39,146 nt of DNA from an uncultured Paraprevotella sp. (GCA_944321365.1 CALULA010000018.1:1-39146); one strand, 5' to 3'; positions 1-7,745 are shown, counted from the stretch's first letter. Notes: generated by a model from the letters alone, not told the origin. Program-made: numbers and translations.

Positions 1-4
1 TGTT

Positions 5-87
5 CCGGTTTGTTTGCAACCGGGATTGTCTTACCTTATTTCGCAGGGCGAAACAGCGGCGGTGCCGCTCCGGTGCGGGGCATCCGG
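5..87. other. cluster of four consecutive short hairpins
   Basis: Four stem-loops lie almost end to end. CCGGTT 5-10 pairs with AACCGG 18-23. TTTCGC 39-44 pairs with GCGAAA 48-53. GCGGC 56-60 pairs with GCCGC 64-68. CCGG.T.GC 70-76 pairs with GC.A.CCGG 80-87 with one bulged T. Three of the four have 3-nt loops. A leftward promoter-like sequence sits at 127-158, so the stretch may be the structured leader of a gene beyond the left edge. It could instead be part of a transfer origin or terminator cluster. The stems are seen directly; the function is not known. Confidence 0.5.
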
Positions 88-126
88 CAAGTCTCTTTTT
101 GGGGAACAAACGGAGTTTTGTGGCCA

Positions 127-158
127 CAAAAGTACAACTTGCTTGGAAAATCCTGCAA
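127..158 (-). promoter_or_regulatory. putative leftward Bacteroidetes promoter
   Basis: On the minus strand a TTG (158 to 156) is followed after 21 nt by TACTTTTG (134 to 127), which matches the Bacteroidetes TAnnTTTG -7 box exactly. The -33 part overlaps a small hairpin (CCTGC 152-156, GCAGG 160-164). It would transcribe leftwards through the hairpin cluster at 5-87 into a gene outside the window. Confidence 0.4.
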
Positions 159-745
159 CGCAGGGCAATATCCTCCCGGGTTCGTTTTTGCGCCAAATTT
201 ACTTCGTCAGACGGCTTCGCATGGAAATGCGCAACACAAACATGGTGATTGGACAATCGTTTTTCCGGATTTCCTGGATGCCAGAAGCTGGTTACAACGG
301 TTTGTTTAGTCTTGTTTCTGAGGTTTGTTATTGCCTTGGATGGCAAATCCTGACCCATTGGAATTTTTATGCTCTTGGTGTGAGCATTCCTGGTATTGCA
401 GGAATGTTTGGCTTGAATATCCTGCGTTCAGGGTTACGCCAAATTGAAAAATGCAATGTTCTTGGATTTGACAAATGGGATTTCTTCGGCATCAGGATAT
501 GGTGACATTTGAATATAGAATGTCCAGGGTACTTTGGAAATACGGACACTATGAGCGGATGCCACCGGACTACAGGGAAACAGAGCCGTTGAATTGCAGT
601 CATTATGCACTCACGCTTCACTGCAAACTCGGCAACGAAATTTCGGAATGCAAGGTTGGTATGAATGTGAGGCAGTTTTTATAAGGATTTATGATACTTG
701 GAGGAAATGGATGTTTTATCCAGAACTGTCTGAAATAAAGGTTAT
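159..745. other. non-coding stretch, no gene recognised
   Basis: Open frames here have no recognisable domain or natural-looking composition on either strand. The only clear structure is an 8-bp perfect inverted repeat, CATTCCTG 385-392 with CAGGAATG 399-406 and a 6-nt loop. The stretch is probably regulatory or decayed DNA within the mobile element that carries the recombinase at 1098-2594. Confidence 0.4.
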
Positions 746-749
746 TATA

Positions 750-781
750 TTTGCGCATATAGCAAAATTTTAGTATCTTTA
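750..781 (+). promoter_or_regulatory. putative promoter of the small membrane ORF
   Basis: TTTG (750-753) is separated by 20 nt from TATCTTTA (774-781), one mismatch from TAnnTTTG. The hydrophobic ORF at 821 starts 39 nt downstream. A second perfect -7-like box, TATATTTG, overlaps the -33 element at 746-753. Confidence 0.4.
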
Positions 782-820
782 CATACGGATACAAATGTTT
801 TTACTGTTCTGTATTGGCTG

Positions 821-1033
821 ATGTTCGAACTGTTGTTGCTCATATACCTGTTGCCGCTGGTGACAATTGCCTTGTTGGTTTTCAGGCTGGCGGTTTGGCT
901 CGTCAGGAAGGCGTTCCGGCTCGTCTTCTGTCTGGCCGGGAAACTGTTGTGCCTTCTTGGGCGGCTGGTGGTGGCGGCGTTTGTACTTGTCGCCGGAGAA
1001 AAGACGTTCACACGGCGCTATGACAAGGAATGA
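821..1033 (+). CDS. small hydrophobic membrane protein, unknown function
   Basis: I do not recognise this 70-residue protein. Residues 1-28 form one strongly hydrophobic segment rich in Leu, Ile and Val. A basic break (RKAFR) and a second hydrophobic segment (about residues 34-59) follow, then a charged tail ending in TRRYDKE. That reads as a two-helix inner-membrane miniprotein. A Bacteroidetes-type promoter lies at 750-781 and a hairpin terminator follows at 1045-1077, so it has the layout of a real transcription unit. It faces the recombinase gene tail to tail and probably belongs to the same mobile element. The Gln/Pro-rich frame on the opposite strand is less convincing as a gene. A chance frame in GC-rich DNA remains possible. 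Confidence 0.4.
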   Translation: MFELLLLIYLLPLVTIALLVFRLAVWLVRKAFRLVFCLAGKLLCLLGRLVVAAFVLVAGEKTFTRRYDKE

Positions 1034-1044
1034 CATTGAGTGAA

Positions 1045-1077
1045 AAGCCGCACCTGCTTTTTCGGCAAATGCGGCTT
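1045..1077. terminator. bidirectional hairpin terminator
   Basis: AAGCCGCA (1045-1052) pairs perfectly with TGCGGCTT (1070-1077) around a 17-nt loop. It lies between the convergent small ORF (ends 1033) and the recombinase gene (ends 1098), so it could terminate both. There is no long T run. Confidence 0.5.
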
Positions 1078-1097
1078 CCCTCTATCAAGGGTACTTC

Positions 1098-2594
1098 CTA
1101 AAAACCTTTTCCCTTGCTTCTTTCATAGACAGCTTCCCGTTGCGTATCGCAGTTGGTTAGGCGGAATTGTACGGTGCTCCCTGTTGGAATGCTTTTGGGC
1201 AATCTCTTTGCCAATGCGTCAATCACGTCGTCAACTGTACCAAAACCGATGTCTGTAAGCTCGCTGACGACTTTACCCTTGAAGTAAGCACGCCCGTATA
1301 TCATCATTTTCTTGGTTATACGGAACATCTTGTATGCCGGAGCTTCCAAATCACGGGCTTTTCCCTGTTTACTCTTCTTGTCGCTGAAGAAGATGAAGTC
1401 AATGATTTTGGCGTTGAGCCGCCAGGCTGGGGAGAAGTCTATTTTGACATAGCCCCTTGTCACGTTCAAGCCGTGGCTGTGGTTCAGGCCGAAGGCAACC
1501 TCGTACAGGTTGGCATCGCAGTCGTTCTGCGCTATGGTCGCCCATGTATGCCTGAACGTGTAGAAACAATAATAGTCCTCCTTTGCCATTCCCATGTCCT
1601 GGCATATTTTACGGATGCCGATGTTCACGTTGGCGTTGAAACTGTCATAGTCACGATAGCGGCTGTGGAAAACAAACAGGTACTCGTCATCCTCGTCTTT
1701 GGAAAGGTATTTGTTGAACGTGTCCTGGATGAACGGCTCAATCCTCATTTCCATATATGCCTCGTCCTTGCGGCTGTGCCTTGTCTTTGCCCTTTTGTAG
1801 CCAATGACACCATTGTTGTAGTCTTTCTTCTTCAACTCGTACAGGTCAACAGTATTGATACCGCCAATGCAGAGCGAGAGTAAGGCGACATCCCGTCCAA
1901 GTTCGGGAACGGGCGAAATCATCTTGCTTTTGGGTAGAGGACGGTTGAAAAACTCACGGCACGCTTCTGCGCTGATGGCACGCTTCACCGTGCTGTCAGA
2001 TTTAGGTATGCTTATTTTCAGCCACGGGTTAAACTTGATGCGGTTTATACATTTCTCATCATCATTTAGTTCAGTAATTGCAGCTTTGAATATCTGACGG
2101 ATGCAGGTCGGATACATCTCTTTTGCACGGTTTGTTTGCGACAGACTTTCTATCCACCTCTTCAATACAGCTGAAGTCAAGTGCCCGAACATAATCCGAT
2201 TCGTCCCGAGATAACGTTCCAGATGATTTACGGCAAGACGATAGTTCTTCGCATTCCGCTCATGTCCCGATTTTATCATTCGGTCAATGTGTTGTGTCGC
2301 ATAGTCACTAAAACATACCTCCTCGTCTGTTTTCATCAGATATTCGACAACCTCCTTAACACTCCAAAGAGAAGCGTCTGTTCTGTTCAGACGGTCAGTA
2401 TATTGTCGGATAAGCATTGCACAATACTCGTTGACAACGGGATCTGTCAGTTCCCCATTACTTGTAATATGTGCGGCATCGACAATCTTGTCCGTCTTGA
2501 TATAACCCGGTTTTCTGTTGTGTACAATTCTAATGTACACGGAGTAGAAGCCGTCTGTTCTCGGCTTTCTTACCATAGCTTTTAATGTTGTCAT
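1098..2594 (-). CDS. tyrosine recombinase (integrase) of an integrative element
   Basis: A site-specific recombinase of 498 residues that would integrate and excise the element lying to its left. Residues up to about 90 resemble an arm-binding domain, about 90-180 the SAM-like core-binding domain, and about 205-390 the catalytic domain. Visible catalytic residues are Lys270 (AKTR), Arg348 (TFRHTWA), His372 (GLNHSH) and the nucleophile Tyr382 (TRGYVKI). The first catalytic Arg is absent: that region reads LCIGGINTVDL, as in IntDOT-like enzymes, which also lack it. About 115 residues follow the nucleophile, far more than the usual short tail. I chose the ATG at 2594 over a TTG two codons upstream. 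Four phased repeats lie just upstream at 2623-2674 and may bind it. Host gene ppdK begins the flanking chromosome, so the element end is probably between 2600 and 2800. Confidence 0.88.
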   Translation of the reverse strand: MTTLKAMVRKPRTDGFYSVYIRIVHNRKPGYIKTDKIVDAAHITSNGELTDPVVNEYCAMLIRQYTDRLNRTDASLWSVKEVVEYLMKTDEEVCFSDYATQHIDRMIKSGHERNAKNYRLAVNHLERYLGTNRIMFGHLTSAVLKRWIESLSQTNRAKEMYPTCIRQIFKAAITELNDDEKCINRIKFNPWLKISIPKSDSTVKRAISAEACREFFNRPLPKSKMISPVPELGRDVALLSLCIGGINTVDLYELKKKDYNNGVIGYKRAKTRHSRKDEAYMEMRIEPFIQDTFNKYLSKDEDDEYLFVFHSRYRDYDSFNANVNIGIRKICQDMGMAKEDYYCFYTFRHTWATIAQNDCDANLYEVAFGLNHSHGLNVTRGYVKIDFSPAWRLNAKIIDFIFFSDKKSKQGKARDLEAPAYKMFRITKKMMIYGRAYFKGKVVSELTDIGFGTVDDVIDALAKRLPKSIPTGSTVQFRLTNCDTQREAVYERSKGKGF

Positions 2595-2622
2595 ATTCAA
2601 TCAGTTTATAAATGATTTCTTG

Positions 2623-2674
2623 GTGTAAGCACGGTGTAAGCGGAGGGGTCATTTAGTGTAAGCATAGAGTAAGC
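2623..2674. repeat. four helically phased GTGTAAGC repeats, likely recombinase arm sites
   Basis: GTGTAAGC occurs at 2623-2630, 2634-2641 and 2656-2663, and a one-mismatch copy, GAGTAAGC, at 2667-2674. Starts are spaced 11, 22 and 11 bp apart, so all copies lie on one face of the helix. They sit 29-80 bp upstream of the recombinase ATG, and a -7-like box (CATATTTG on the minus strand, 2681 to 2674) abuts the array. Same-phase direct repeats beside an integrase gene are typical of arm-type binding sites, and could also allow autoregulation. The assignment is inferred. Confidence 0.6.
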
Positions 2675-2731
2675 AAATATGGTCATTCGGCTCAATTTTT
2701 GCGGTCAAGCGTACGAACCGTCCAAGCGCAA

Positions 2732-2774
2732 ATCAGGCTGTAATTACCGCTAAAGCAGTGAATTACAGCCTGAT
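2732..2774 (-). terminator. ppdK terminator hairpin
   Basis: A 14-bp perfect inverted repeat: 2732-2745 (ATCAGGCTGTAATT) pairs with 2761-2774 around a 15-nt loop, 28 bp past the ppdK stop codon. It lacks a strong T run on the minus strand (TTTGCGC follows). It lies where the mobile element meets the chromosome, so part of it could also belong to an attachment site. Confidence 0.6.
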
Positions 2775-2802
2775 ATTAGAAATTAAATAAGAACTTCAAG
2801 TC

Positions 2803-5529
2803 TTAGAGAGTGTCCTCGACAGCAGCCTGCGCCGCAGCCAATCTTGCAATAGGCACTCTGAATGGAGAACATGAAGCATAATCCATACCTATTCTTGCGC
2901 AGAATTTTACAGAAGAAGGTTCTCCACCATGTTCACCGCAGATTCCGGTACGAATGTTGGGACGTACGCTCTTCCCTTTTTCTACAGCCATTTTAATAAG
3001 CTGTCCGACACCGTTCTGATCCAACACCTGGAACGGGTCTACAGCCAGAATCTTCTTCTCCAGATAGACAGGCAGGAAGCTGGCGATGTCGTCACGAGAA
3101 TAGCCGAACGTCATCTGCGTCAAGTCGTTCGTTCCGAAAGAGAAATATTCAGCTTCTGAGGCGATGCGGTCTGCCGTCAGGGCAGCACGAGGCGTCTCTA
3201 TCATTGTTCCGATTTCAAACTCTACTTCTATGCCCTCTTCTGCGAATACTTCCTTTGCAGTAGAAAGGATTACGCCTTTTTGCTGTTGGAGCTCATAAAG
3301 AATACCGACCAGAGGAACCATGATTTCCGGCATCGGATTTTTCCCTTCTTTTTTCAATTCGCAGGCAGCACTCAATATAGCACGAGTCTGCATGGCTGTG
3401 ATTTCCGGGAACGTGATTCCCAACCGACAACCACGATGTCCTAACATAGGATTGTTTTCAGCCAAGCTTTCTACTCGTTTCTGTATTTCTTCTACACTGA
3501 CGCCCATTTCTTCAGCCATTTTTTGCTGTCCTTTCAAATCATGCGGAACAAATTCGTGAAGTGGCGGGTCGAGCAGACGGATGTTCACCGGACAGCCGTC
3601 CATGGCAGCCAGAATGCCCTTGAAGTCGCTCTTCTGGTAGGGTAGGAGTTTAGCCAGAGCTTTCTTACGCCCTTCCACATTGTCAGCCAGGATCATCTCG
3701 CGCATGGCCACAATCTTCTGATCCTCGAAGAACATGTGTTCCGTGCGGGTCAGTCCTATTCCCTTGGCACCGAACGAACGGGCTACCTGTGCATCGTGCG
3801 GCGTATCGGCATTGGTACGCACCTGTAGCTTCGTGTATTTGTCACACAGGTCCATCAGTGCCTTGAAGTCGCCCGACAGTTCAGCGGCCTTTGTAGGAAT
3901 CTCACCGGCATAGACTTCGCCCGTTGAACCGTTGATGGAAATATAGTCTCCTTCTTTATATATGACATTTTCAATTTCTACTGTTTTGTTCTTGTAGTTT
4001 ACGTTGATGGCTCCGGCACCTGAAACACAACATTTACCCATTCCGCGAGCCACTACAGCAGCATGCGATGTCATTCCGCCACGGGCCGTGAGGATACCCT
4101 CAGCAGCCGACATACCGGCCAAGTCCTCCGGTGAGGTCTCGATACGCACCATAACCACGCGATGACCGTCTTCACGCCATTTCTGTGCATCATCGGCATG
4201 GAATACGATTTGTCCGCAGGCGGCTCCGGGAGATGCCGGCAGACCACGGGTGATGACTTTGGCCTTCTTGAGTGCTTTTTTATCGAATACAGGGTGAAGC
4301 AGTTCATCCAATTTCTGAGGTTCACAGCGTAATAAAGCCGTTTTCTCGTCAATCAGACCTTCACGCACCAAATCCATGGCAATCTTCACCATAGCCGTTC
4401 CCGTACGCTTGCCGTTGCGGGTCTGCAAGAACCACAGTTTGCCCTCCTGCACGGTGAACTCCATATCCTGCATGTCGCGGTAGTGCTGTTCCAGTTTGTT
4501 CTGTATGGCGTCCAGCTCCTTGTAGATTTCAGGCATGGCCTCTTCCATTGAGGGATATTTACTTGCGCGTTCCTCTTCGGAAATGCCCTGCAGGGCAGCC
4601 CAGCGGCGTGAACCTTCTATCGTGATTTGTTGTGGGGTACGGATACCAGCTACCACATCTTCGCCTTGTGCGTTTACCAGATATTCGCCGTTGAAAAGAT
4701 TCTCTCCGGTTGCAGCATCGCGGCTGAAGCATACTCCGGTGGCAGATGTCTCGCCCATGTTACCGAATACCATGGCCATAACAGACACCGCCGTTCCCCA
4801 TTCGTCAGGTATGCCCTCCATTTTACGGTAGAGAATGGCACGTTCGTTCATCCAGCTGCGGAATACGGCGCAAATGGCACCCCAAAGTTGTTCCATCGGG
4901 TCTGTGGGGAAATCTTTTCCGGTTTGCGTTTTGATGGCAGTCTTGAATTTCTTTACCAGTTCCTTCAATTCATCCACCGACAAGTCTTTATCCAATTTGA
5001 TGCCCCGGATATTTTTCACTTCTTCTATGATGGCTTCAAAAGGATCTATATCTTCTTTATTTACGGGTTTCATTCCTAAAACCACGTCTCCATACATCTG
5101 AACAAAACGGCGGTAAGAGTCATATACGAAATGTGGGTTACCTGTTTTCCGGACCATGCCTTCGGCGACCTCATCGTTCAAGCCCAAATTCAGAATCGTA
5201 TCCATCATTCCCGGCATGGATGCACGTGCACCGGAACGCACGGAAACAAGCAACGGATTGTCCACGGAACCGAACTGGCTGTTCATCAATTTCTCTATAT
5301 GAGCAACAGCGGCCTTGACCTCGTCCTGAAGCAGAGCTACGATTTTTTCCTGACCCACCTCATAGTATTCGTTACATACGTCCGTCGTAATAGTAAAACC
5401 GGGAGGTACAGGAACACCAATGAGGTTCATCTCAGCAAGATTAGCTCCTTTTCCACCCAGCTTTTCTCTCATCTTAGCATTACCTTCAGCTTGTCCGTTA
5501 CCGAAAGTATAAACTCTTTTTTCACTCAT
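2803..5529 (-). CDS. ppdK: pyruvate, phosphate dikinase
   Basis: Cytoplasmic enzyme interconverting pyruvate + ATP + Pi and phosphoenolpyruvate + AMP + PPi. In anaerobic gut bacteria it links glycolysis and gluconeogenesis. The 908-residue length is normal for the family. The N-terminal ATP-grasp domain includes VRSGARASMPGMMDT (about 97-111). The phosphohistidine domain carries the swivelling His489 in GGMTSHAAVVARG, with the regulatory-type Thr487 beside it. The C-terminal PEP/pyruvate barrel ends with GICGEHGGEP and the CSPFRVPIARLAAAQ segment. It has its own promoter (5570-5599) and a hairpin terminator (2732-2774), so it is monocistronic. It is divergent from rlmD and flanks the mobile element. 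The enzyme is intact and the identification secure. Confidence 0.97.
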   Translation of the reverse strand: MSEKRVYTFGNGQAEGNAKMREKLGGKGANLAEMNLIGVPVPPGFTITTDVCNEYYEVGQEKIVALLQDEVKAAVAHIEKLMNSQFGSVDNPLLVSVRSGARASMPGMMDTILNLGLNDEVAEGMVRKTGNPHFVYDSYRRFVQMYGDVVLGMKPVNKEDIDPFEAIIEEVKNIRGIKLDKDLSVDELKELVKKFKTAIKTQTGKDFPTDPMEQLWGAICAVFRSWMNERAILYRKMEGIPDEWGTAVSVMAMVFGNMGETSATGVCFSRDAATGENLFNGEYLVNAQGEDVVAGIRTPQQITIEGSRRWAALQGISEEERASKYPSMEEAMPEIYKELDAIQNKLEQHYRDMQDMEFTVQEGKLWFLQTRNGKRTGTAMVKIAMDLVREGLIDEKTALLRCEPQKLDELLHPVFDKKALKKAKVITRGLPASPGAACGQIVFHADDAQKWREDGHRVVMVRIETSPEDLAGMSAAEGILTARGGMTSHAAVVARGMGKCCVSGAGAINVNYKNKTVEIENVIYKEGDYISINGSTGEVYAGEIPTKAAELSGDFKALMDLCDKYTKLQVRTNADTPHDAQVARSFGAKGIGLTRTEHMFFEDQKIVAMREMILADNVEGRKKALAKLLPYQKSDFKGILAAMDGCPVNIRLLDPPLHEFVPHDLKGQQKMAEEMGVSVEEIQKRVESLAENNPMLGHRGCRLGITFPEITAMQTRAILSAACELKKEGKNPMPEIMVPLVGILYELQQQKGVILSTAKEVFAEEGIEVEFEIGTMIETPRAALTADRIASEAEYFSFGTNDLTQMTFGYSRDDIASFLPVYLEKKILAVDPFQVLDQNGVGQLIKMAVEKGKSVRPNIRTGICGEHGGEPSSVKFCARIGMDYASCSPFRVPIARLAAAQAAVEDTL

Positions 5530-5569
5530 GTTTATGGACTTTTTATTAAGTTAACAAAATGTGTTTTTG

Positions 5570-5599
5570 CAAACATACGCAAAAAATATTGATTGCAAA
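5570..5599 (-). promoter_or_regulatory. ppdK promoter
   Basis: On the minus strand TTTG (5599 to 5596) is followed after 18 nt by TATGTTTG (5577 to 5570), an exact TAnnTTTG -7 box. It is 41 nt upstream of the ppdK ATG. Confidence 0.6.
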
Positions 5600-5631
5600 A
5601 GGAAAACTGGGGAAAAGTGCAAAAAAAGTGC

Positions 5632-5639
5632 TACTTTTG
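5632..5639 (+). promoter_or_regulatory. rlmD promoter -7 box
   Basis: TACTTTTG matches the Bacteroidetes -7 box and lies 43 nt before the chosen rlmD ATG. No convincing -33 TTG is found at the normal distance. The box lies inside the upstream extension of the reading frame (which opens at 5559), so it supports the later start at 5682. Confidence 0.45.
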
Positions 5640-5681
5640 TCGCCGGAAATCATTGTCATTTTTCAAACAAATAATCGGAAT

Positions 5682-7124
5682 ATGTCCCGAAAAAGAAAAG
5701 AATTACCTGTTTTAGAAAACGTTACAATTACGGATGTTGCTGCTGAAGGCAAAGCATTGGCAAGAATAAACGATATGGTGGTGTTTGTGCCTTTCGTAGT
5801 GCCGGGAGATGTGGCAGACTTGAAAATATTGAAGAAGAAACACCACTATTGTGAAGCCGTAGCCGTGAAATTCCACGAACTGTCATCCATACGTGTCCGG
5901 CCTTTCTGCCCGCATTTCGGTGTCTGTGGCGGATGCAAGTGGCAGATGTTGCCCTACCAGGAGCAATTGCGTTATAAACAACAGCAGGTGCTGGACAATC
6001 TGACACGCATCGGCAAGGTAGAACTGAACAACGTGCAGCCCATACTGGGATCGCAGAAGACGATGGAATACCGGAACAAGCTGGAATTCGGCTGCTCGGA
6101 CAAACGTTGGCTGACGGCAGAAGAGATTGCAGGTGGAGAGACTTATGAGCAAGGCGGTGCGGTAGGATTCCACGCGGGTGGTTCGTTCGACAAGATTCTG
6201 CCCATCGAGCAGTGCCGTCTGATGGATGATGTGAACAACCGTCTGCGCAACGCCGTGCGCGACTATGCACTGGAACACGGGCTGGCCTTTCACAACCAGC
6301 GTGAACATCACGGACTGCTACGCAACCTGATGATACGAAACTCCAACACGGGTGGACTGATGCTCCTGCTGCAGTTCTGCATCACTTGTGCCGAGGAGCA
6401 GCGGCAGGCCGAGGAACTGATGGCCTACATGGGAGAGACTTTCCCGGAAATCACTTCCTTATTATATGTAAATAACCGCAAGTTCAATGACACGATAGGC
6501 GATCTGGAGGTCGTCACTTACAAGGGCGATGACCATATATTCCTGCAGATGGAGGATCTGCGTTTCAAGGTCGGTCCGAAGAGCTTCTACCAGACCAACA
6601 CGGAACAGGCCTACGAGCTGTATAAGGTGGCGCGCGACTTTGCCGGACTTACGGGCCGGGAACTGGTGTATGATTTGTACACCGGAACAGGAACTATCGC
6701 CAATTTCGTAGCCCGTCAGGCCCGTCAGGTCATCGGCATCGAGTATGTGCCGGAAGCCATTGAGGACGCCAAAGTCAATTCAAGTATCAATGGCATAGAA
6801 AATACGCTCTTCTTCGCCGGTGACATGAAGGACATACTGAATGCGGACTTCATCAGCACTTATGGCCGTCCGGACGTCATCATCACCGATCCGCCAAGAG
6901 CCGGAATGCACAAGGACGTGATCAACACACTGTTGTTGGCTGCACCTCAACGCATCGTATACGTGAGTTGCAATCCCGCCACCCAGGCGCGCGACCTCTC
7001 CTTGCTCGATGGCAGCTATCGCGTGGCTGCCGTCCGTCCGGTGGATATGTTTCCGCATACGCAACATGTGGAGAATGTGGTACTGCTGGAGCGTCGGGAA
7101 CGTGAGCCGGGCACAGCTTTGTGA
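5682..7124 (+). CDS. rlmD: 23S rRNA (uracil-5-)-methyltransferase, RlmD/TrmA family
   Basis: SAM-dependent enzyme that makes 5-methyluridine in rRNA, of the RumA/RlmD group. The 480-residue protein starts with a TRAM RNA-binding domain (about 10-65). It then shows the 4Fe-4S ligands Cys76, Cys82 and Cys85 (CPHFGVCGGC) and Cys178 (IEQCRL). The SAM-binding motif is VYDLYTGTGTIA (329-340). Catalytic Cys430 is in VSCNPATQARDL, and the base Glu464 in HTQHVENVVLL. All key residues are present. The iron-sulfur cluster favours RlmD or RlmC over TrmA; which uridine is modified cannot be settled here. Start chosen at MSRKRK because the -7 box lies upstream of it. A strong terminator follows at 7148-7191. 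Confidence 0.9.
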   Translation: MSRKRKELPVLENVTITDVAAEGKALARINDMVVFVPFVVPGDVADLKILKKKHHYCEAVAVKFHELSSIRVRPFCPHFGVCGGCKWQMLPYQEQLRYKQQQVLDNLTRIGKVELNNVQPILGSQKTMEYRNKLEFGCSDKRWLTAEEIAGGETYEQGGAVGFHAGGSFDKILPIEQCRLMDDVNNRLRNAVRDYALEHGLAFHNQREHHGLLRNLMIRNSNTGGLMLLLQFCITCAEEQRQAEELMAYMGETFPEITSLLYVNNRKFNDTIGDLEVVTYKGDDHIFLQMEDLRFKVGPKSFYQTNTEQAYELYKVARDFAGLTGRELVYDLYTGTGTIANFVARQARQVIGIEYVPEAIEDAKVNSSINGIENTLFFAGDMKDILNADFISTYGRPDVIITDPPRAGMHKDVINTLLLAAPQRIVYVSCNPATQARDLSLLDGSYRVAAVRPVDMFPHTQHVENVVLLERREREPGTAL

Positions 7125-7147
7125 ACATAAGCCGGAATACTTTTTTC

Positions 7148-7191
7148 AAAGCGGGAAGAATATCGTGACGGACGGATATTCTTCCCGCTTT
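7148..7191 (+). terminator. rlmD intrinsic terminator
   Basis: A 17-bp perfect stem (7148-7164 with 7175-7191, 10-nt loop, GC-rich core GCGGGAAG) begins 23 nt past the rlmD stop and is followed by TTTCTTG. Confidence 0.85.
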
Positions 7192-7670
7192 TCTTGAGTC
7201 TGTCAGAACCGTCCGCCCACCATCCGCCCACGCGTCTGCCGTTCCGTGGCCTGCCTGCGTGACTCTGCCTGCAGAAGAAGCGCAAGGCGGGCAGAGAATC
7301 TCCTCACCGTGCCCGTGAAAAGTCTGTCTTCAGGCTGAAGATATATATCCTTAGCCTGAAGATATGTATCTCTAAGCTGGAGATATATATCTTTAGGTTA
7401 GAGATAGAGATTTAGCCGGCATGTCGCGGATTTCTTTCCATGGAGTCTGAAGCTTTTCAGGCGGCGTTTGCCGGAAACTGAATCCGGCTGTCCAGGCAAG
7501 CCGTGTCCGGACTTTCGCCCCGCTGTGAGGGCGGAACCGACAGGGATGGAAGCGGGAAAGAAAGCCTTTCGCCCTATGCGCCTACCGGTGGCGGAGCTGA
7601 AGGGGCGGAAGCCTGCGGCAGGACGCAACAATGGATGACGGGTAGGAGAGCGGCTCTTTTTCATATACAG
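7192..7670. other. intergenic gap with GC-rich, non-coding flanks
   Basis: There is no convincing gene between the rlmD terminator and the marR promoter. The left part (7200-7320) and right part (7415-7660) are GC-rich and resemble each other in composition. The middle holds an AT-rich tandem repeat (7332-7413). An 88-codon Arg/Ser/Pro-rich frame on the minus strand (7398-7664) has no recognisable domain and is not called. Confidence 0.45.
7332..7413. repeat. four degenerate tandem repeats with AGATATATATC core
   Basis: Four head-to-tail units of 21, 22, 20 and 19 bp start at 7332, 7353, 7375 and 7395. Each begins AGSYT-like (AGGCT, AGCCT, AGCTG, AGGTT) and, except the last, contains the near-palindrome GATATATATC. 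The last unit is the most diverged. Function unknown; possibilities are a protein-binding array or slipped-strand decay. Confidence 0.6.
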
Positions 7671-7671
7671 G

Positions 7672-7693
7672 TATAGTCAAACATTTGACTATA
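7672..7693. promoter_or_regulatory. perfect palindromic operator, probable MarR site
   Basis: TATAGTCAAA (7672-7681) and its exact complement TTTGACTATA (7684-7693) flank a 2-bp centre, giving a 22-bp perfect palindrome. The right arm contains the TTTG -33 element of the marR promoter, so bound protein would block transcription. Size and symmetry fit a MarR dimer site. That the adjacent MarR protein binds it is inferred. Confidence 0.75.
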
Positions 7694-7715
7694 TCAATGT
7701 TTTTTGTTACCTTTG
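7684..7715 (+). promoter_or_regulatory. promoter of the marR efflux operon
   Basis: TTTG (7684-7687), 20-nt spacer, TACCTTTG (7708-7715): an exact consensus Bacteroidetes promoter overlapping the operator. It rules out the upstream TTG start at 7704 for marR. Confidence 0.8.
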
Positions 7716-7745
7716 CAGCCATTTAAGGAAAAAAGATACAAGCCT

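Noticed and set aside
14..505. Long plus-strand open frame at the left edge
   Set aside because: No domain, odd Cys/Gly/Trp-rich composition, and it runs through the hairpin cluster and a leftward promoter.
779..1036. Gln/Pro-rich minus-strand frame opposite the small membrane ORF
   Set aside because: Its composition is what is expected from the complement of a Leu-rich coding strand; promoter and terminator favour the plus strand.
7332..7413. Possible CRISPR-like array
   Set aside because: Units of 19-22 bp are directly adjacent with no spacers, and there are no cas genes.
7398..7664. 88-codon minus-strand frame upstream of marR
   Set aside because: Arg/Ser/Pro-rich with no domain, no -7 box on its side, and it ends inside the tandem repeats.
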